This document shows positions 34,324 through 45,916 of a DNA stretch of 64,000 nt, in pieces. The notes beneath the pieces are model-generated. The model worked only from the letters and a program-made list of their open reading frames with translations. It did no database searches and had not been told where the DNA came from. Position 1 is the first letter of the stretch. Each line of letters starts with the position of its first letter. Source of the DNA: Cladorrhinum sp. PSN259 (Eukaryota; Ascomycota; Sordariomycetes; Sordariales; Podosporaceae); the NCBI GenBank assembly GCA_033725935.1, contig MU867091.1:186001-250000 (forward strand). Direction: 5' to 3'. A program made the position numbers and the translations under genes.

Positions 34324-37300
34324 ATGCACGCAGACACAATGGCGACCAACTCGGCTCCGCTTCCAGCACCGCAGGGACAGCAGCAGCCAACGTCCACACC
34401 TGCCCGACACACTGGCGACAGTGAGGTTGTCGACAGAGACCTGTCCCACTCGCTCAACCACCTGACTATCTCAACCTCAACTACAACCCCCGCCGCCAGA
34501 ACACCTCGCTCTCCCCGACCCCCCGCCATTGCTCTCACTCCATTAAAGTCAGTTCCAGACCACCACTCTCCGAATTCCCCAACCCCACGCCGGCCTAGCA
34601 GTTCAATGCGAAGCCCTCTCAACGGTTCTACTTCATCTTTCGCGAGAACCCCCTCGCGCTGCGGAACTCCCACACTTCTCAAAAAGGCTTCACTGAATTC
34701 CCTTCATTCGGCGAACGGAGTGCCACCCTTGCGACGAGCAAGTTCGGCAAGTATATTGTCACCAACACATTCAAGATCTGCTAAATCACCACTACGAGAG
34801 ATGTCTCCCGAGTCGTCTCCTCCGACTGCAAACTCAGTCGCGAGCGGGTATTTCAAAGCAGAACTCGAAAGGCTCCAAAGACCACCTGAGGGCGCTCAGC
34901 AGCCAAGTTCCATCGTCATTCTGCAGGATGATTGCTATGGGCATCGCTATTCCCGCCCTGGGACATCCAAGCTTAATCTATCCTTCGTCGTTGAACGGCC
35001 AGAGCGGCTGCAAGCGACGACCCTCGGGGTTGCGGCTGCCTACGTTAGACTAGGCGGTCGTCACGAGGGCGGGGCGTTTCCGATCGAGCAGAGCAGCGCA
35101 GGCACATCGCCAGCTCCTTTTGTCATCAAGAAAAGCGACCGGCGAGTACCTCTCACTTCGGATGCCGTCACTAATGTACATGGCACAAAATGGATGAAAG
35201 AGCTATCCCTTATGTGCGAGACAGCTGAGACGAAACTCGCGTCTACTGAGACGGAAGTCCAACGCCCAGATATTGATCGAGGATCTGATGCACCACCACC
35301 ACCCAAGTTCAGTCATCACGATCTTTATCTCTGTCAAGAGTCACAGGCGGCCATGGAGGGTGCGATTGGTGGGGTGTGCGATGCAGTTGATGCAGTGTTT
35401 GGACCGGAGGCACCGAAGCGAGCATTTGTGGCAATCCGCCCGCCAGGACATCATTGCTCTGATGATTATCCATCTGGCTTCTGTTGGGTTAACAACGTTC
35501 ACGTCGGGATTAATCACGCTGCCCTCAGCCATGGATTGACGCATGCAGCCATTATCGACTTTGACCTGCACCATGGCGACGGTTCGCAAGAAATCGCGAT
35601 GCGACACAACGCAGCGAAGCTCGCTCTATCCAGAGATGAGAAAGCCAAGTATAGGGCCGCTCCGAGCTGGCAGAAGACTTCCATCGGTTACTTTAGTCTT
35701 CACGATATCAATTCTTTCCCGTGCGAGTACGGCGACGCAGAAAAAGTTAGAAACGCTAGCGTCTGCATCGACAACGCGCACGGCCAGAGTATTTGGAATA
35801 TCCATCTGGAGTCGTGGGAGAAGGAAGACGAGTTCTGGAATCTTTACGAGACCAGATATTCTGTTTTGCTCGAGAAAGCCCGGAAGCATCTCAGACAATA
35901 CACGGCTTTCCTCCACAGCAAGGGACTCAAGTCCAAGGGCGCAATCTTCATCTCGGCCGGATTTGACGCCAGTGAACACGAGGGCGAAGGTATGCGGAGG
36001 CACAAGGTTCACGTTCCCACCGAGTTTTATGCGCGGATAACTCGAGACATCGTCAAGATTGCAGAAGAGGAAGGGACCGGCGTTGAGGGACGTGTGATTA
36101 GCGTGATGGAGGGAGGCTATAGTGATCGCACACTGTGCTCTGGTGCTCTTAGCCATCTGTGCGGCCTTACCAGCACAGCTGAAACGGATGCTCTGACGCC
36201 GTATGATCCATCCTGGTGGTCCGTAGACGAGCTCGCAGCGTTGGAATTGGCAACTAAAACGCCCCCGGCCGAAATGAAGCAACCCCGGAACATCACGCCA
36301 CCGACGTACTGCTCGCCGACGCATGCGTCGACGGCCAGAGCTATTGTGCCTCCCAGGGTCCAAGTGCGAAGAAGTGTGTCTGGACTCCCTGTGACGACCA
36401 GCAATGGGTATGCGCAATACCGGCCTCCTACACCACCTCCACCTGAGGTGCCGTGGACCATCGCAGCAGCGGAATTGAGCAAACTCTTGATTCCAGAAGG
36501 ACGTACAGTCACCAGCTATACATGGCAGGATCTCAAGGTCACCCGAAACCGCCAGAGGGCCTCCGAACAGGATCGCCCTGGGAGCGCTGCTTCCGTTGCT
36601 CCTTCGGAAGCCGGCGACAGGCCAGCCACCCGAATGAACCTTCGGGAGCGAAAGCCGAGGACGTCGACGGTGCCAGAAACCCAAGAGAGGAAGCCCAAGC
36701 AGTCTCGACGCCTTAGTGCGGCGTCCGCCATTGTCACCGAGGCCCAAGAGCAAACGTCGCTACCTCCGCTTCCACAGTCGACACCGGCAAAGTCGCCTGC
36801 TCGACCGGATACTGCACAGAGTGTCCAGACTGTTAACAACACTATCGTTGTTAAGAAGACCCGTGCGAAGAAGACTGAGCCGATCTCGAAAGCGGCCAAG
36901 GCATCCGATGTGGACATTGGTACGCCGAAGCTCGATGCTGCTGGGCCTAGTATGGATCCTGCTACCCCTAATGGTAGCCCGAAAATACAGGTGTTAATGA
37001 CATCGAGTCCTGAAGCGAACCCAAGGAAGAGCTACTCGCCGGATGGGATGGAAAAACTGACAAACAGGGTTCAAAAGATTAGGATTACCCTTGTCAACAA
37101 ATCTCAACGGGAAGCTCGGGAACAGGCCATGGCAGAAGGCGTCGAGAACACTGCGGTTCTCTCACCCACTGGCAGCGAGAATGCCAAACCGTCCAATTCA
37201 TCCCCAGTCGACAGCACCGAAGATACCACGATGATTGGGGACTTTTCGTCTCCGACGTTGCCAGGTGATTTCGCGGCGCCAGCCACGCCTTCTTCTTCGT

Positions 37301-37662
37301 CACCTCTCCTGTCCCCCACCGACACGGGGTTTTCAACCAGCGTGCCGTCAACTCCGCATACCGGGAAGCACCACTTGGCGACACCTATTCCCAAGGTCAA
37401 TGACCGCATGTTTCTCAATCTGTCTCCCCCTAAGGGAGCTGTTTCCGAGGCGCTCAAGAGATTCGAATCACAGAATCAGCAACAGACTTTGCAATGGGCC
37501 ACACCAAATACTGGCATACCTGGCACTCCGATGGCAGGGCCAACTCCTATGAGGAGAGAGGATCTGCCGGTGTTTGGGAGCACGGGAGTTATTCCTTTCA
37601 GCCCGGTGTCAGCGCAGAAGGCCAGGAACGAGGACGAGATCCCCGAGAACCCCCAGTCTTAG
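34324..37662 (+). CDS. hos3: Hos3-class histone deacetylase (HosB/HDA-4 type)
   Basis: A single-exon frame of 1,112 residues. Hos3-type enzymes remove acetyl groups from histone lysines and are fungal-specific class II-like deacetylases. The first ATG is at 34324; a second at 34339 (MATNSAPLP) has the better context and may be the true start. An N-terminal Ser/Pro-rich region (to about 170) precedes the catalytic domain (about 190-600). The active site is complete: IRPPGHHCSDDYPSGFCW with His376/377, the zinc-binding run DFDLHHGDG (Asp414, His416) and ISAGFDASEHEGE (Asp548). The C-terminal half is low complexity with many SP/TP sites and basic patches. The frame stops at TAG 37660-37662 but stays open for a further 67 codons with strongly basic, coding-like sequence; see findings. 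Confidence 0.92.
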   Translation: MHADTMATNSAPLPAPQGQQQPTSTPARHTGDSEVVDRDLSHSLNHLTISTSTTTPAARTPRSPRPPAIALTPLKSVPDHHSPNSPTPRRPSSSMRSPLNGSTSSFARTPSRCGTPTLLKKASLNSLHSANGVPPLRRASSASILSPTHSRSAKSPLREMSPESSPPTANSVASGYFKAELERLQRPPEGAQQPSSIVILQDDCYGHRYSRPGTSKLNLSFVVERPERLQATTLGVAAAYVRLGGRHEGGAFPIEQSSAGTSPAPFVIKKSDRRVPLTSDAVTNVHGTKWMKELSLMCETAETKLASTETEVQRPDIDRGSDAPPPPKFSHHDLYLCQESQAAMEGAIGGVCDAVDAVFGPEAPKRAFVAIRPPGHHCSDDYPSGFCWVNNVHVGINHAALSHGLTHAAIIDFDLHHGDGSQEIAMRHNAAKLALSRDEKAKYRAAPSWQKTSIGYFSLHDINSFPCEYGDAEKVRNASVCIDNAHGQSIWNIHLESWEKEDEFWNLYETRYSVLLEKARKHLRQYTAFLHSKGLKSKGAIFISAGFDASEHEGEGMRRHKVHVPTEFYARITRDIVKIAEEEGTGVEGRVISVMEGGYSDRTLCSGALSHLCGLTSTAETDALTPYDPSWWSVDELAALELATKTPPAEMKQPRNITPPTYCSPTHASTARAIVPPRVQVRRSVSGLPVTTSNGYAQYRPPTPPPPEVPWTIAAAELSKLLIPEGRTVTSYTWQDLKVTRNRQRASEQDRPGSAASVAPSEAGDRPATRMNLRERKPRTSTVPETQERKPKQSRRLSAASAIVTEAQEQTSLPPLPQSTPAKSPARPDTAQSVQTVNNTIVVKKTRAKKTEPISKAAKASDVDIGTPKLDAAGPSMDPATPNGSPKIQVLMTSSPEANPRKSYSPDGMEKLTNRVQKIRITLVNKSQREAREQAMAEGVENTAVLSPTGSENAKPSNSSPVDSTEDTTMIGDFSSPTLPGDFAAPATPSSSSPLLSPTDTGFSTSVPSTPHTGKHHLATPIPKVNDRMFLNLSPPKGAVSEALKRFESQNQQQTLQWATPNTGIPGTPMAGPTPMRREDLPVFGSTGVIPFSPVSAQKARNEDEIPENPQS

Positions 37663-37866
37663 AACGACTGCGGTGATGCTAGTCCTACTGTATTTAAGCA
37701 CGGCAGAAAGAGGAGCAGTGATGGGGAAAGCGATGGTGGAACACCGAAGAAGAGGAAGAGCGTGGATCTTACTGAAGGGAATAAGAAGGTCCCCAGGCCG
37801 CGGAGGAACAAGGGCGTGGACGTTACTGAAGTGGATAAGAAAGCCCCCAGACCTTGGGAGTTTTAG
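37663..37866 (+). other. In-frame basic extension downstream of the hos3 TAG
   Basis: After the hos3 stop the same frame runs on for 67 codons to TAG at 37864-37866. The translation is hydrophilic and basic. It includes FKHGRKRSSDGESDGG, a PKKRK motif like the SV40 nuclear localisation signal, and an imperfect internal repeat (SVDLTEGNKKVPRPR and GVDVTEVDKKAPRPW). It reads like a lost or alternatively joined C-terminus. Explanations are a nonsense change, stop readthrough, a non-canonical 57-nt intron (37606-37662, GTGTCA to TTAG) or a base-calling error. Confidence 0.5.
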
Positions 37867-38047
37867 AGTCAGGGTTGTTCTGCCTGTTTGGCTTGCTTGG
37901 GTGTTTGTTGGGTTGCATGCAAGCGGTTTGCAAGGTCTTACTGGATATGGAGTTGGAGGTAAGGTGATATACTGCAGGACGCAACAGTTGTCTAGACCTG
38001 GATTTGTTTGCTCGGTTTAGCTTCTTGTTGTGGGATAGAGGACGTGG

Positions 38048-38313
38048 CTTGATGGGTGTCTTTACTTCACTTTTTCTTTCACACACTTTTCCCGCGGTTC
38101 TCTTTACGCCTGTTGTGACCCTTTCGGTCGACAGGTTGCAACAACAGAAGAAGGCTTTCAATGTCGGGGCTGTTAATTTTGCTTGATGGGCGTCATTATT
38201 TACCTTTTCTTTCACACACTTTCCTGCTATTCACTTTATACCTGTTGTCACCCTTTCTAAATTATGGGCTGCAGCAACAGAAGAAGGCTTTTTACTGTCG
38301 GTGTTGCTGACTG
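38048..38313 (+). repeat. Imperfect 134-bp tandem duplication (two copies)
   Basis: Copy 1 (38048-38181) and copy 2 (38182 to about 38313) both begin CTTGATGGG and share CTTTCACACACTTT, CCTGTTGT and CAACAGAAGAAGGCTTT in the same order. Differences include several C-to-T and G-to-A changes concentrated in copy 2. It lies about 200 bp after the possible extended end of hos3. Confidence 0.8.
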
Positions 38314-41300
38314 GGGGTTTTATTTATCATGGAAAGCAAGTATAAGGGCAGAACATTGAGGAGTAATGGAAAACAGAACAACAGGGACATAAGAAGGAGA
38401 GCGATCGAGGAGTTCAGATGGTTCTAAGAGATGAAAGAGATTAAAGGGTTCAGAAAGTTTATGAAGTTCAGAGAGATCACAGAGATCAGAGAGTGTTTTT
38501 TTTTCCTTCTTGTTTCCTTTTCGGATGTCGATACCCGTTTCCGTTGTTATTATACTATTTTTATTGTTTCTATTAATTCGTTAGGGGGTCATAGTAGTAC
38601 TTGGAAATCATCAGATGGAGTTTGTATCAAGATGAGTGTGAATTTGACGATGCGAATCCGTGATTGACACCAACAAGAGACGGCATGGACTGACTGTTGG
38701 ACGAGAACAGTCAACCAGGATAAACTACGGAAACATGAGTTGCTTAAGCCTTATGAACCTTGGGCATGGGCCTCACCTTTGCACCATATAGTCCAATGTT
38801 CATGCTGTGTCTAAGCTGGATTCGCTTGTATCAGAACAGTAGATGTAATGATCAACTCCTGATCCAGCGTCTTCACTTTGATGACGGATGCTCCTTGGGT
38901 CCCCAGTTCCTCACCTCTCCAGGACAGCTTTCTTTAGCACAATCACCCACGTCTCAACAGACCCAAACTGAATCTAGCATCCCTAATTCATCAGCCATGA
39001 CCCCCAATCTATTACATTTCTAGTTTCACACATCCGGACTCGCACATCGATCCTAAATCTCTTCCAAACCAAGCCTCACCTTAACCCCAACACCCTTCAC
39101 CGCATATCAACCACCAAACACCCTTATTTAAAACCCCCCTTGCAAGCTTCTCAATTCTATTTCCCCGCATACTTACTCCAAAGACATCGGACCGAGCACC
39201 TCTGTTGCAGCTCCCGCAAAAAGAAAAAAAAAGAAAATAAGCCTACCTACCCGCACTGCACTTACGCAGTAAGCAGGTAAACCTGGTACGCATACTGCAT
39301 CGATGCCTTACTTACATCCCATCCGCGCAGCAAAGAAAAAAAAGAGGCCAAAAACCCCTGATGCATATACATGCAGCCAGCCAACAACCACATACATGCC
39401 GCCGACTTTTCATCCCTGACATTCCCAAAGGGAATTCATGACGCTTACCCTCACGGGGTCTAGTCCACATGACCTTATTGACGACGTACATTCGTAGGCA
39501 CGAAGACATCACCACAACGGGCAAATCCTATCCCATGCTTGCCTTTTTTTTCCCTTTCTGCTCCTGCTGAAACTTTCTCAATTGACCCATCAGAATCCTA
39601 GCTTTCGAGATTCCCTTGTAAGTGCGTGCATACAGCCAACCATGCATACATATACTACAGCCAGCCAGCCGGCCGGCCAGAACAGAAAAGAAAGGAAAGA
39701 CGAACCACCAACAGACCTACCTACACTGCATCAATTGCCACGCGAGCATCATTAATTTAACGGCCATGACCGTGAAAATTTTTTCCTCTTTTCTTCTTGC
39801 TGCAGGAATATCAAAAACCAGCCACGGCTTTGCCACTTCCGCTCTTTACAGACCATAAAGCGTGAAACTATGTACTGTACTGTACCGTATATATCTGATT
39901 TCAAGCCCGTTTTCCTGGTTCGTAGAAACGTAAGAGCAACAAAGCAATAATAAATAAACTCCATAAACAAAGTTTCAATACAGGTTTTGCCACATTCCAT
40001 ATACAAGCAGCCTGGACTGAAAGCACGTTTGATCAAAGCCATAATATAATACATGGGCTGTTTTTTTACTGCTCATCAGCCCTGTCAAAAATCTAGACCT
40101 ATCTACTCTATAAGCAAGGGAGGAAGAAAAGAAAAAAAAGTTTACTCTCTTTTAGTCATGTATGTACATACAACGTCATCCCCGAACACTCGCATGCGTC
40201 AATGATTACGTGTTTATCAACGCTCAGCCTTCTTCCCATCTACTCAGACCCAAACCCCCAGCGAGAATAACAGGTCGAGGAGCACCGACAGAATCAGCTC
40301 ATACACAAGTTCCAACTCACCCAGAGCCTAAAATATACGGTTTCAGATTCCTCAATTGGCAGTTTTGTATAGCTCAAAAAACGCAGTACTACGTACGCCG
40401 CAAGTACATCATAATAGTGAGAGAGATGAAAAAGAAAAATTCGGTATCGGCTTCCCCGTCACATACACGTAGATGTCCACGGAAGAAGCCAAACCGCCCA
40501 CCCACGTTAGTTATACCGGTAGGACGCCAGAAAACCCTCAAGCCTCTCCATACAGAAAAAAAAAAAAAAGACCGGCATGCAAAAACACCTGCATGTCGAT
40601 CCCGGGTATACGTAAAAAAGAAAAAGTTCAGACGATGATGAGAAACATGCGGAGGTGGAGGAGGTAGGTAGGTAGGGAGACAAGAGATCCGATTCGAGGC
40701 CCTTTCCCTTCCCTTCCCTTCATTCCTTCCCGTTACTTCCCGCCGTTATACAATAGGACCAGTTGAAAAAGGAGGGGAAAAAAAAAAAACCACGCAGTTG
40801 GTAGATCCTGCACATCTCTCCTGGGCTTGCCCTGTGCGTTGCCCACTTGATACCTGTGCGACGACGCATACCGTACCACCGTGTCCAAGGCATACAACCT
40901 GAAGACAACACGCAGACAAGACATACATACATACAGGCAAAACAGCACAACAGGTCCTCGTGCCCCCGTGCCCCCTTCGTGCCTACCTACAGAGGCAGAC
41001 ATATGCTGTCATACAGTTCAACGAAACCCGTGATCCTGTTGCCCACGAAGAAAAAGACAGAGAGATATGCGGTCATGCAGTATCAATGAAACCAACGATG
41101 GACTGTCAATCCTCTCCTAACCCACGCGGGAAATCCCATCCCGCACGGGGGCTCTGCCGTGGGAATGCCGATAATCATGGCGGCTACGCGATACCATTAC
41201 CCCCATTCATCGACACATTCATCCCCATCCTTCCCACCCACGCCTTGCTGGCATGTTTAACATTGTGTTACCGGCCATAGGAAAAAAGAGACAAAAAGAG

Positions 41301-44300
41301 GCAAGCCTCGGCCGTAGAGCGCTTCTTAGTGGTATATTCATACCCAGAATGGGAGTAAGTTGCCCAGCTGCAGTAGCTAGGCAGTCAATCCCCGAGCAGA
41401 TGGAGAGAACCCCAGCCTTTACCCAGGCAGAATATCTCTCTGCCCCCATATCCGACTGGCAAAACCGTCCCCTCAACCAACCACCTCTTCAGAGCCTTCT
41501 TCGGGGATGATCACCATACCACCTCAGGTTACAATTCACATTCACCCTCGCTTCCCCGTGGGGGAGATCCCTTCCGGTCATCCAGTCGGCTTCAACCTGG
41601 CAAATTCAAGATGGGGGCAGTGGAAAAAGAAATGGCATGCAACTGGTAGGGAATAAAACCGTTTTCCCACGGGATCACCGCAGATTCCGAACCAATGGTA
41701 GGTTATCCATCCCGTACGATGAGCGCCTTTCTGGTCCCTATGAACTCCCAACAACATGATCCTCCTCCAATGAGTCGATGGAAAGAAAACAAAAGCAAGT
41801 ACCGCACGAATTGCAACCAACGAATTGAACCACTTGCTCAGAAAATTCCTTCTCTTTTTGACGAGGAAAGGGCATACAACAAAGGAAAAAGCCTCGAGCT
41901 CATGCGAGACATCAAGGTGTGTGTGTTATAAACTGTCGAATCAGATATCGCCAGCTGGTGGTGTGTATGTACTGCATGCAGCTCGGAACCGTCCCTTGTA
42001 TGTATGGTTGTCGAGAGCAAGAACTCCTAAGCGCGCTTGCGCTTGCGTCACGCCCTCACGTGGTGGTGTGGTGGCTGATAACGAACCGCTATCAACCTTT
42101 CCCGCGGTAGATCGATAAACGGGAAGCACAAGGTGAAAAATGATGGTTTGGAAGATGCCGTGTCATGTGCTGGAACCGACCAATCAGTTTTTGCTCTAAA
42201 GGAGGGTCGAGGTTACAGAAAGTTCTGATAAGAACCAATTCTACTTATCATAGCCGCTCGGCATCGATCAAGACAATATCTTGGTGCAGCGCATATATGA
42301 CATCTTCGAGCTTCAATATCGACATCGATCGTGGTGGTTGCACACTTGAGCAACAGTTCGATCCCGCACGAACCAAGCTCTGGAAAGTGGACTCTTTCCA
42401 AACTGGTTCGGACTTGCATATCAGAGGGTGGGAATCTGTGGATTACCCAAAACAGGGTAGCCGATAGTTCCAAACCAATGAGCATGACTTGCCGCTGACA
42501 GCAGAGGTCTGCAGTGCCATGACGACCCCCTTCGGCCTGCTCGCAGTTGGCACGTTACCAAGCTTGACAGGCGATGATCGAGGCAGCTTCCGACAGTGGA
42601 TGTCTTGATGAACAGGAGAAATCCTGCTGAGTCAAGACCTGAGCGCCGAGACGGTCAACGTCACCTGAAAAGGGCGCTATGAGAAACCACTCAGCAGAGG
42701 AGAGAGCTTGGCCAGACGATTCTGCGCATGTATCGGGATTCGAGCCCGATTTTTTGTTGATCGAGATGAAGGGAGAAGATATCATCACAATCCAAAGGCC
42801 GAAATTCGGTGGCATAAGGGGGATCTTCAACTTGGTAGTATAAGGCATCAAGAGCGTTGCTCTGGACTAATTGTACCTTTGCGGCCCCGACATAATCTGG
42901 CTGCTAATAACTAGTACGCGGGTCTTGCCGCGATGGAGGTCCACTGAGACAATCCAAAACGTGCCAGGAGAGATTTGATCTGGTTGCCTTCTCTAACCCC
43001 AGATCCAGGCGACTGTGGGAGATGCTGCTCAAGTCCCTGCAGTGAAACCAGCATCCTCGGGAAGTGGCGGCATCTCGAAAAAAAAAATATTTAGAAAAAA
43101 ATTTAGCCATTGAGATGTCCTCTCGGGTACAAGAATTGAATCGAGGAGAACGAGAACAGCCCTGACAAATGGCTCGAGAGGAACGTAAACACGTGCTGGC
43201 ACTCTGGGGGTTGGTGTTGAGGCCCGACTAACAGCGAATAGAAGCTTGACACAAGTCAACAGAACATATGGTCCCATCACAGGTCGTCCCAAAATGGGGC
43301 TGGTCTGTATACCCTGCATAGGGGCGCATCGCTGCAAAGTGGGAAAATCTGATTAATCCATCTGCGGAGAATAGCTCGTCTGTATGCGCCAAGCGCCAAA
43401 CGCTAAACGGCTGTCTTTCAGTTTCCAGACTTCGTGCACAATTTCAATTGGGATTCCGAGGGTGACTTGTCCCCCTGAACTTTCCGACAGCTGGGCGGGC
43501 CATGTCGTAATGTTGGGCTCGGCAAAAGCTGACCTTTCCGACTTTGCCATGACTACTAAGCAGCTATCTCTCACAGCTTCTCTCAAAAATTCGCACTTGC
43601 GATATGTCCAGTATCAGGAATCGATATCACAGGTAAGCAACTCCGAGGTGAACACGACTGACTGTCGTATACTGTAAACAAACACCACTATCGTGGTCCG
43701 CGGGCTAGGGATCGATCACAGAATACCGGCTCTGGGTGTTTCTCCGGTAGTGGCTGGAGGTGGCCTCGGTTTGTATTGGAGGACCTGCCGTATCGACCAT
43801 GAGATAGTGGTGTGTTCGCGAGCGAATCTGTCGACGACGTCTATAGCAGATGCACCCCACGATTTGCCCGCAACCAATAACACTCAGTTCAAAAAGCGAA
43901 AGCCCCGATTCCCTTGCAACCATGGCTCAGAAACGACTGTGATGGGAGGATGGTTGGGCATCTGGGCACGGAGCAAAAATGCGATTTCGGCGGTCCGGTT
44001 CTCCTGCAATGGCCGCCACGTACGCCTATCAGTAATGTTTCAGCAGCTAATACATGCATTTTTGCAGCATATACCGAGCCTGCTCCGTTCTAGGGATCAA
44101 AAGATGCACAACTGAGCACATTTCGTGATCCATGATAGTCGTGATGGTGATGTTGTGCTCTGTAACCTCGGAGCTTGGTCTCGATGGCGTCCAGGGCGAC
44201 ATGCTGTTGGCGTTGACCATGCCACGACGACCACTGGGGAATCACCTGGAAGTATCTGGTTTAGACCGGAAACATCAAGCATCGAGAACTGAGCACAGAG

Positions 44301-45867
44301 TTGAGCTGAGATGCTGACTACTGCTGGCTTTGCATGAGCTGCAAGCAGACAGGGAAGTGAAGTGGATGTCAGGAAGAGTAGGATCCACGAATACTGGAAT
44401 AGCTACCATCGACAGCATACTCGCCGTCACGGAGACGATGATCAAAACGGAACGGGGGTTGATTGTGCAACGTAGCGTTACCTGGTACTGGTAGACTGCG
44501 AGTAGCCGTTCGCCGATTGATTGATGCTGCTGCTGCTGCAGTGCAGAGACGGGATGCAGCAGGACGGTTGCAGTTCTCGGCAGTGGCACTTTCTCCTCCA
44601 TGATGATCGGGAGCAGCTTGCTGGAATTCTATTCCAAGTAGTGGGTGACGGAGTAGTGGGGGAGTAGTGGCAGTGTTGGTAGTGTCAACTGCCATGTTGA
44701 ACAGGCGATGATGACAAAGATAGTCCGGATTGTGGTCGGTCGCCGTCTGCAATGGTGTGAGTGGAAAGGCAAGGTTTCAAAGGATGGTTAGAAAGCCCAG
44801 GAAGTCCGCAAGCACGACAAGTATCTTTCGATCTCCCCCCACGTGCAGTTCTATATCGAAGCTGCAAAGATACAATGAAAGCTGACATGAATAATTTTCC
44901 AAACGAACTCTGAGTGATCATTCCCAAAAATTGCCCGTGAGGGTGACACTTGGCTGTGTGAAATGGCCAATGGAATTTCTGGTACATTTTTTGACCAATC
45001 AGCAGTCATGCGTGCTGCAGCCAAAGGCTGACATCCAATCAAAATTCCAATAATTCAACCAGCTGCCACGTCCTACCCGACGCTGAGTGGCTGGTGACCC
45101 CTCCTCGTGGGCTGTTCCCCACCCGCCCCTCCTTCTTCGACCTCCAGTCCACCATCCACCCACTCCGTTCTTGTTCAAAGTTTAACTTTCTTTCCTGTTC
45201 TTGCAGTGCTCCGATGACCGCTATTAAAGGCAACCCCGATCGATGATGATGATGTTGTATCTCCGTACCAAGCACGGGCTATTGCCGTTTTCTTCATGTA
45301 ACCCAGAATTTCCCAATACCAGTGGTGGTTCCCACATCTTGACCACTAGACTAGTGCCGTAAAAAACATAGCGGCCCAGACTTCTCCCTATTTATCCCAC
45401 CCTCAGCAGGCTGGTCGAGTCTGGGCAAGCCAGTGCCAACGAGGTGCTTGCGTTTAATGCCCGACCTAACCTGACATCTGCATAGTGCACCCCCCCGCCT
45501 TCGAACAACAACGCAGCCGCCCTGCAACAATCTGCGTCTTTGTGCATTGCAGCCCCCTCGGCACCGCCTAGGCTGTCATCCCGGCACCGTATTCCGGGGT
45601 TTTGTCTGGACCTCTCAGTCGTCAATTCCTAAACGGCGTCACAAGTTACTTCTGTCCGCCCAATACGCCATCAAATTCCCCTCGACACCCATTTCTATAA
45701 GATCCTCAGACGCCCCCACCCATCCTTCAAGCCCGGGAGATCCCCCCCTCCTTTTCTCCCCACACACAAAAGAACTCAAGCCTCATCTTATATCACCATC
45801 ATCTTCTCAACTCCCTTCACCCCCTTCCTCTGTACCCTTTACCTCCACAATCTCCTCAACACACCCT

Positions 45868-45908
45868 CACACACATACACACACACATACACACACACAC
45901 ACACACAA
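45868..45908 (+). repeat. CA-rich microsatellite in the 5' leader
   Basis: A (CA)n stretch interrupted by two T substitutions and ending 8 bp before the ATG of the next gene, so it is probably part of its 5' UTR. Confidence 0.8.
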
Positions 45909-45916
45909 CCTTCAAC

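Larger units (their letters stand above)
37867..45916. other. 8 kb gene-poor region
   Basis: No gene with a recognisable product is supported. It contains an imperfect 134-bp tandem duplication (38048-38313), a purine-rich stretch near 38400-38500, TACC and CAGC/GGCC repeats around 39240-39680, and a CA microsatellite just before the next gene. A coding-like patch exists on the minus strand around 44090-44245 (see findings). The length suggests a long regulatory region or noncoding transcripts. Confidence 0.6.

Noticed and set aside
37606..37662. Canonical intron removing the hos3 TAG
   Set aside because: GTGTCA is a weak donor and no CTRAC branch point precedes the TTAG, so it is kept only as one hypothesis for the downstream extension.
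42733..42749. tRNA T-arm-like hairpin (TCGGG, 7-nt loop ATTCGAG, CCCGA) followed by a T-run
   Set aside because: The loop is out of register for a tRNA T loop, and no acceptor stem, D arm or anticodon arm can be folded on either strand.
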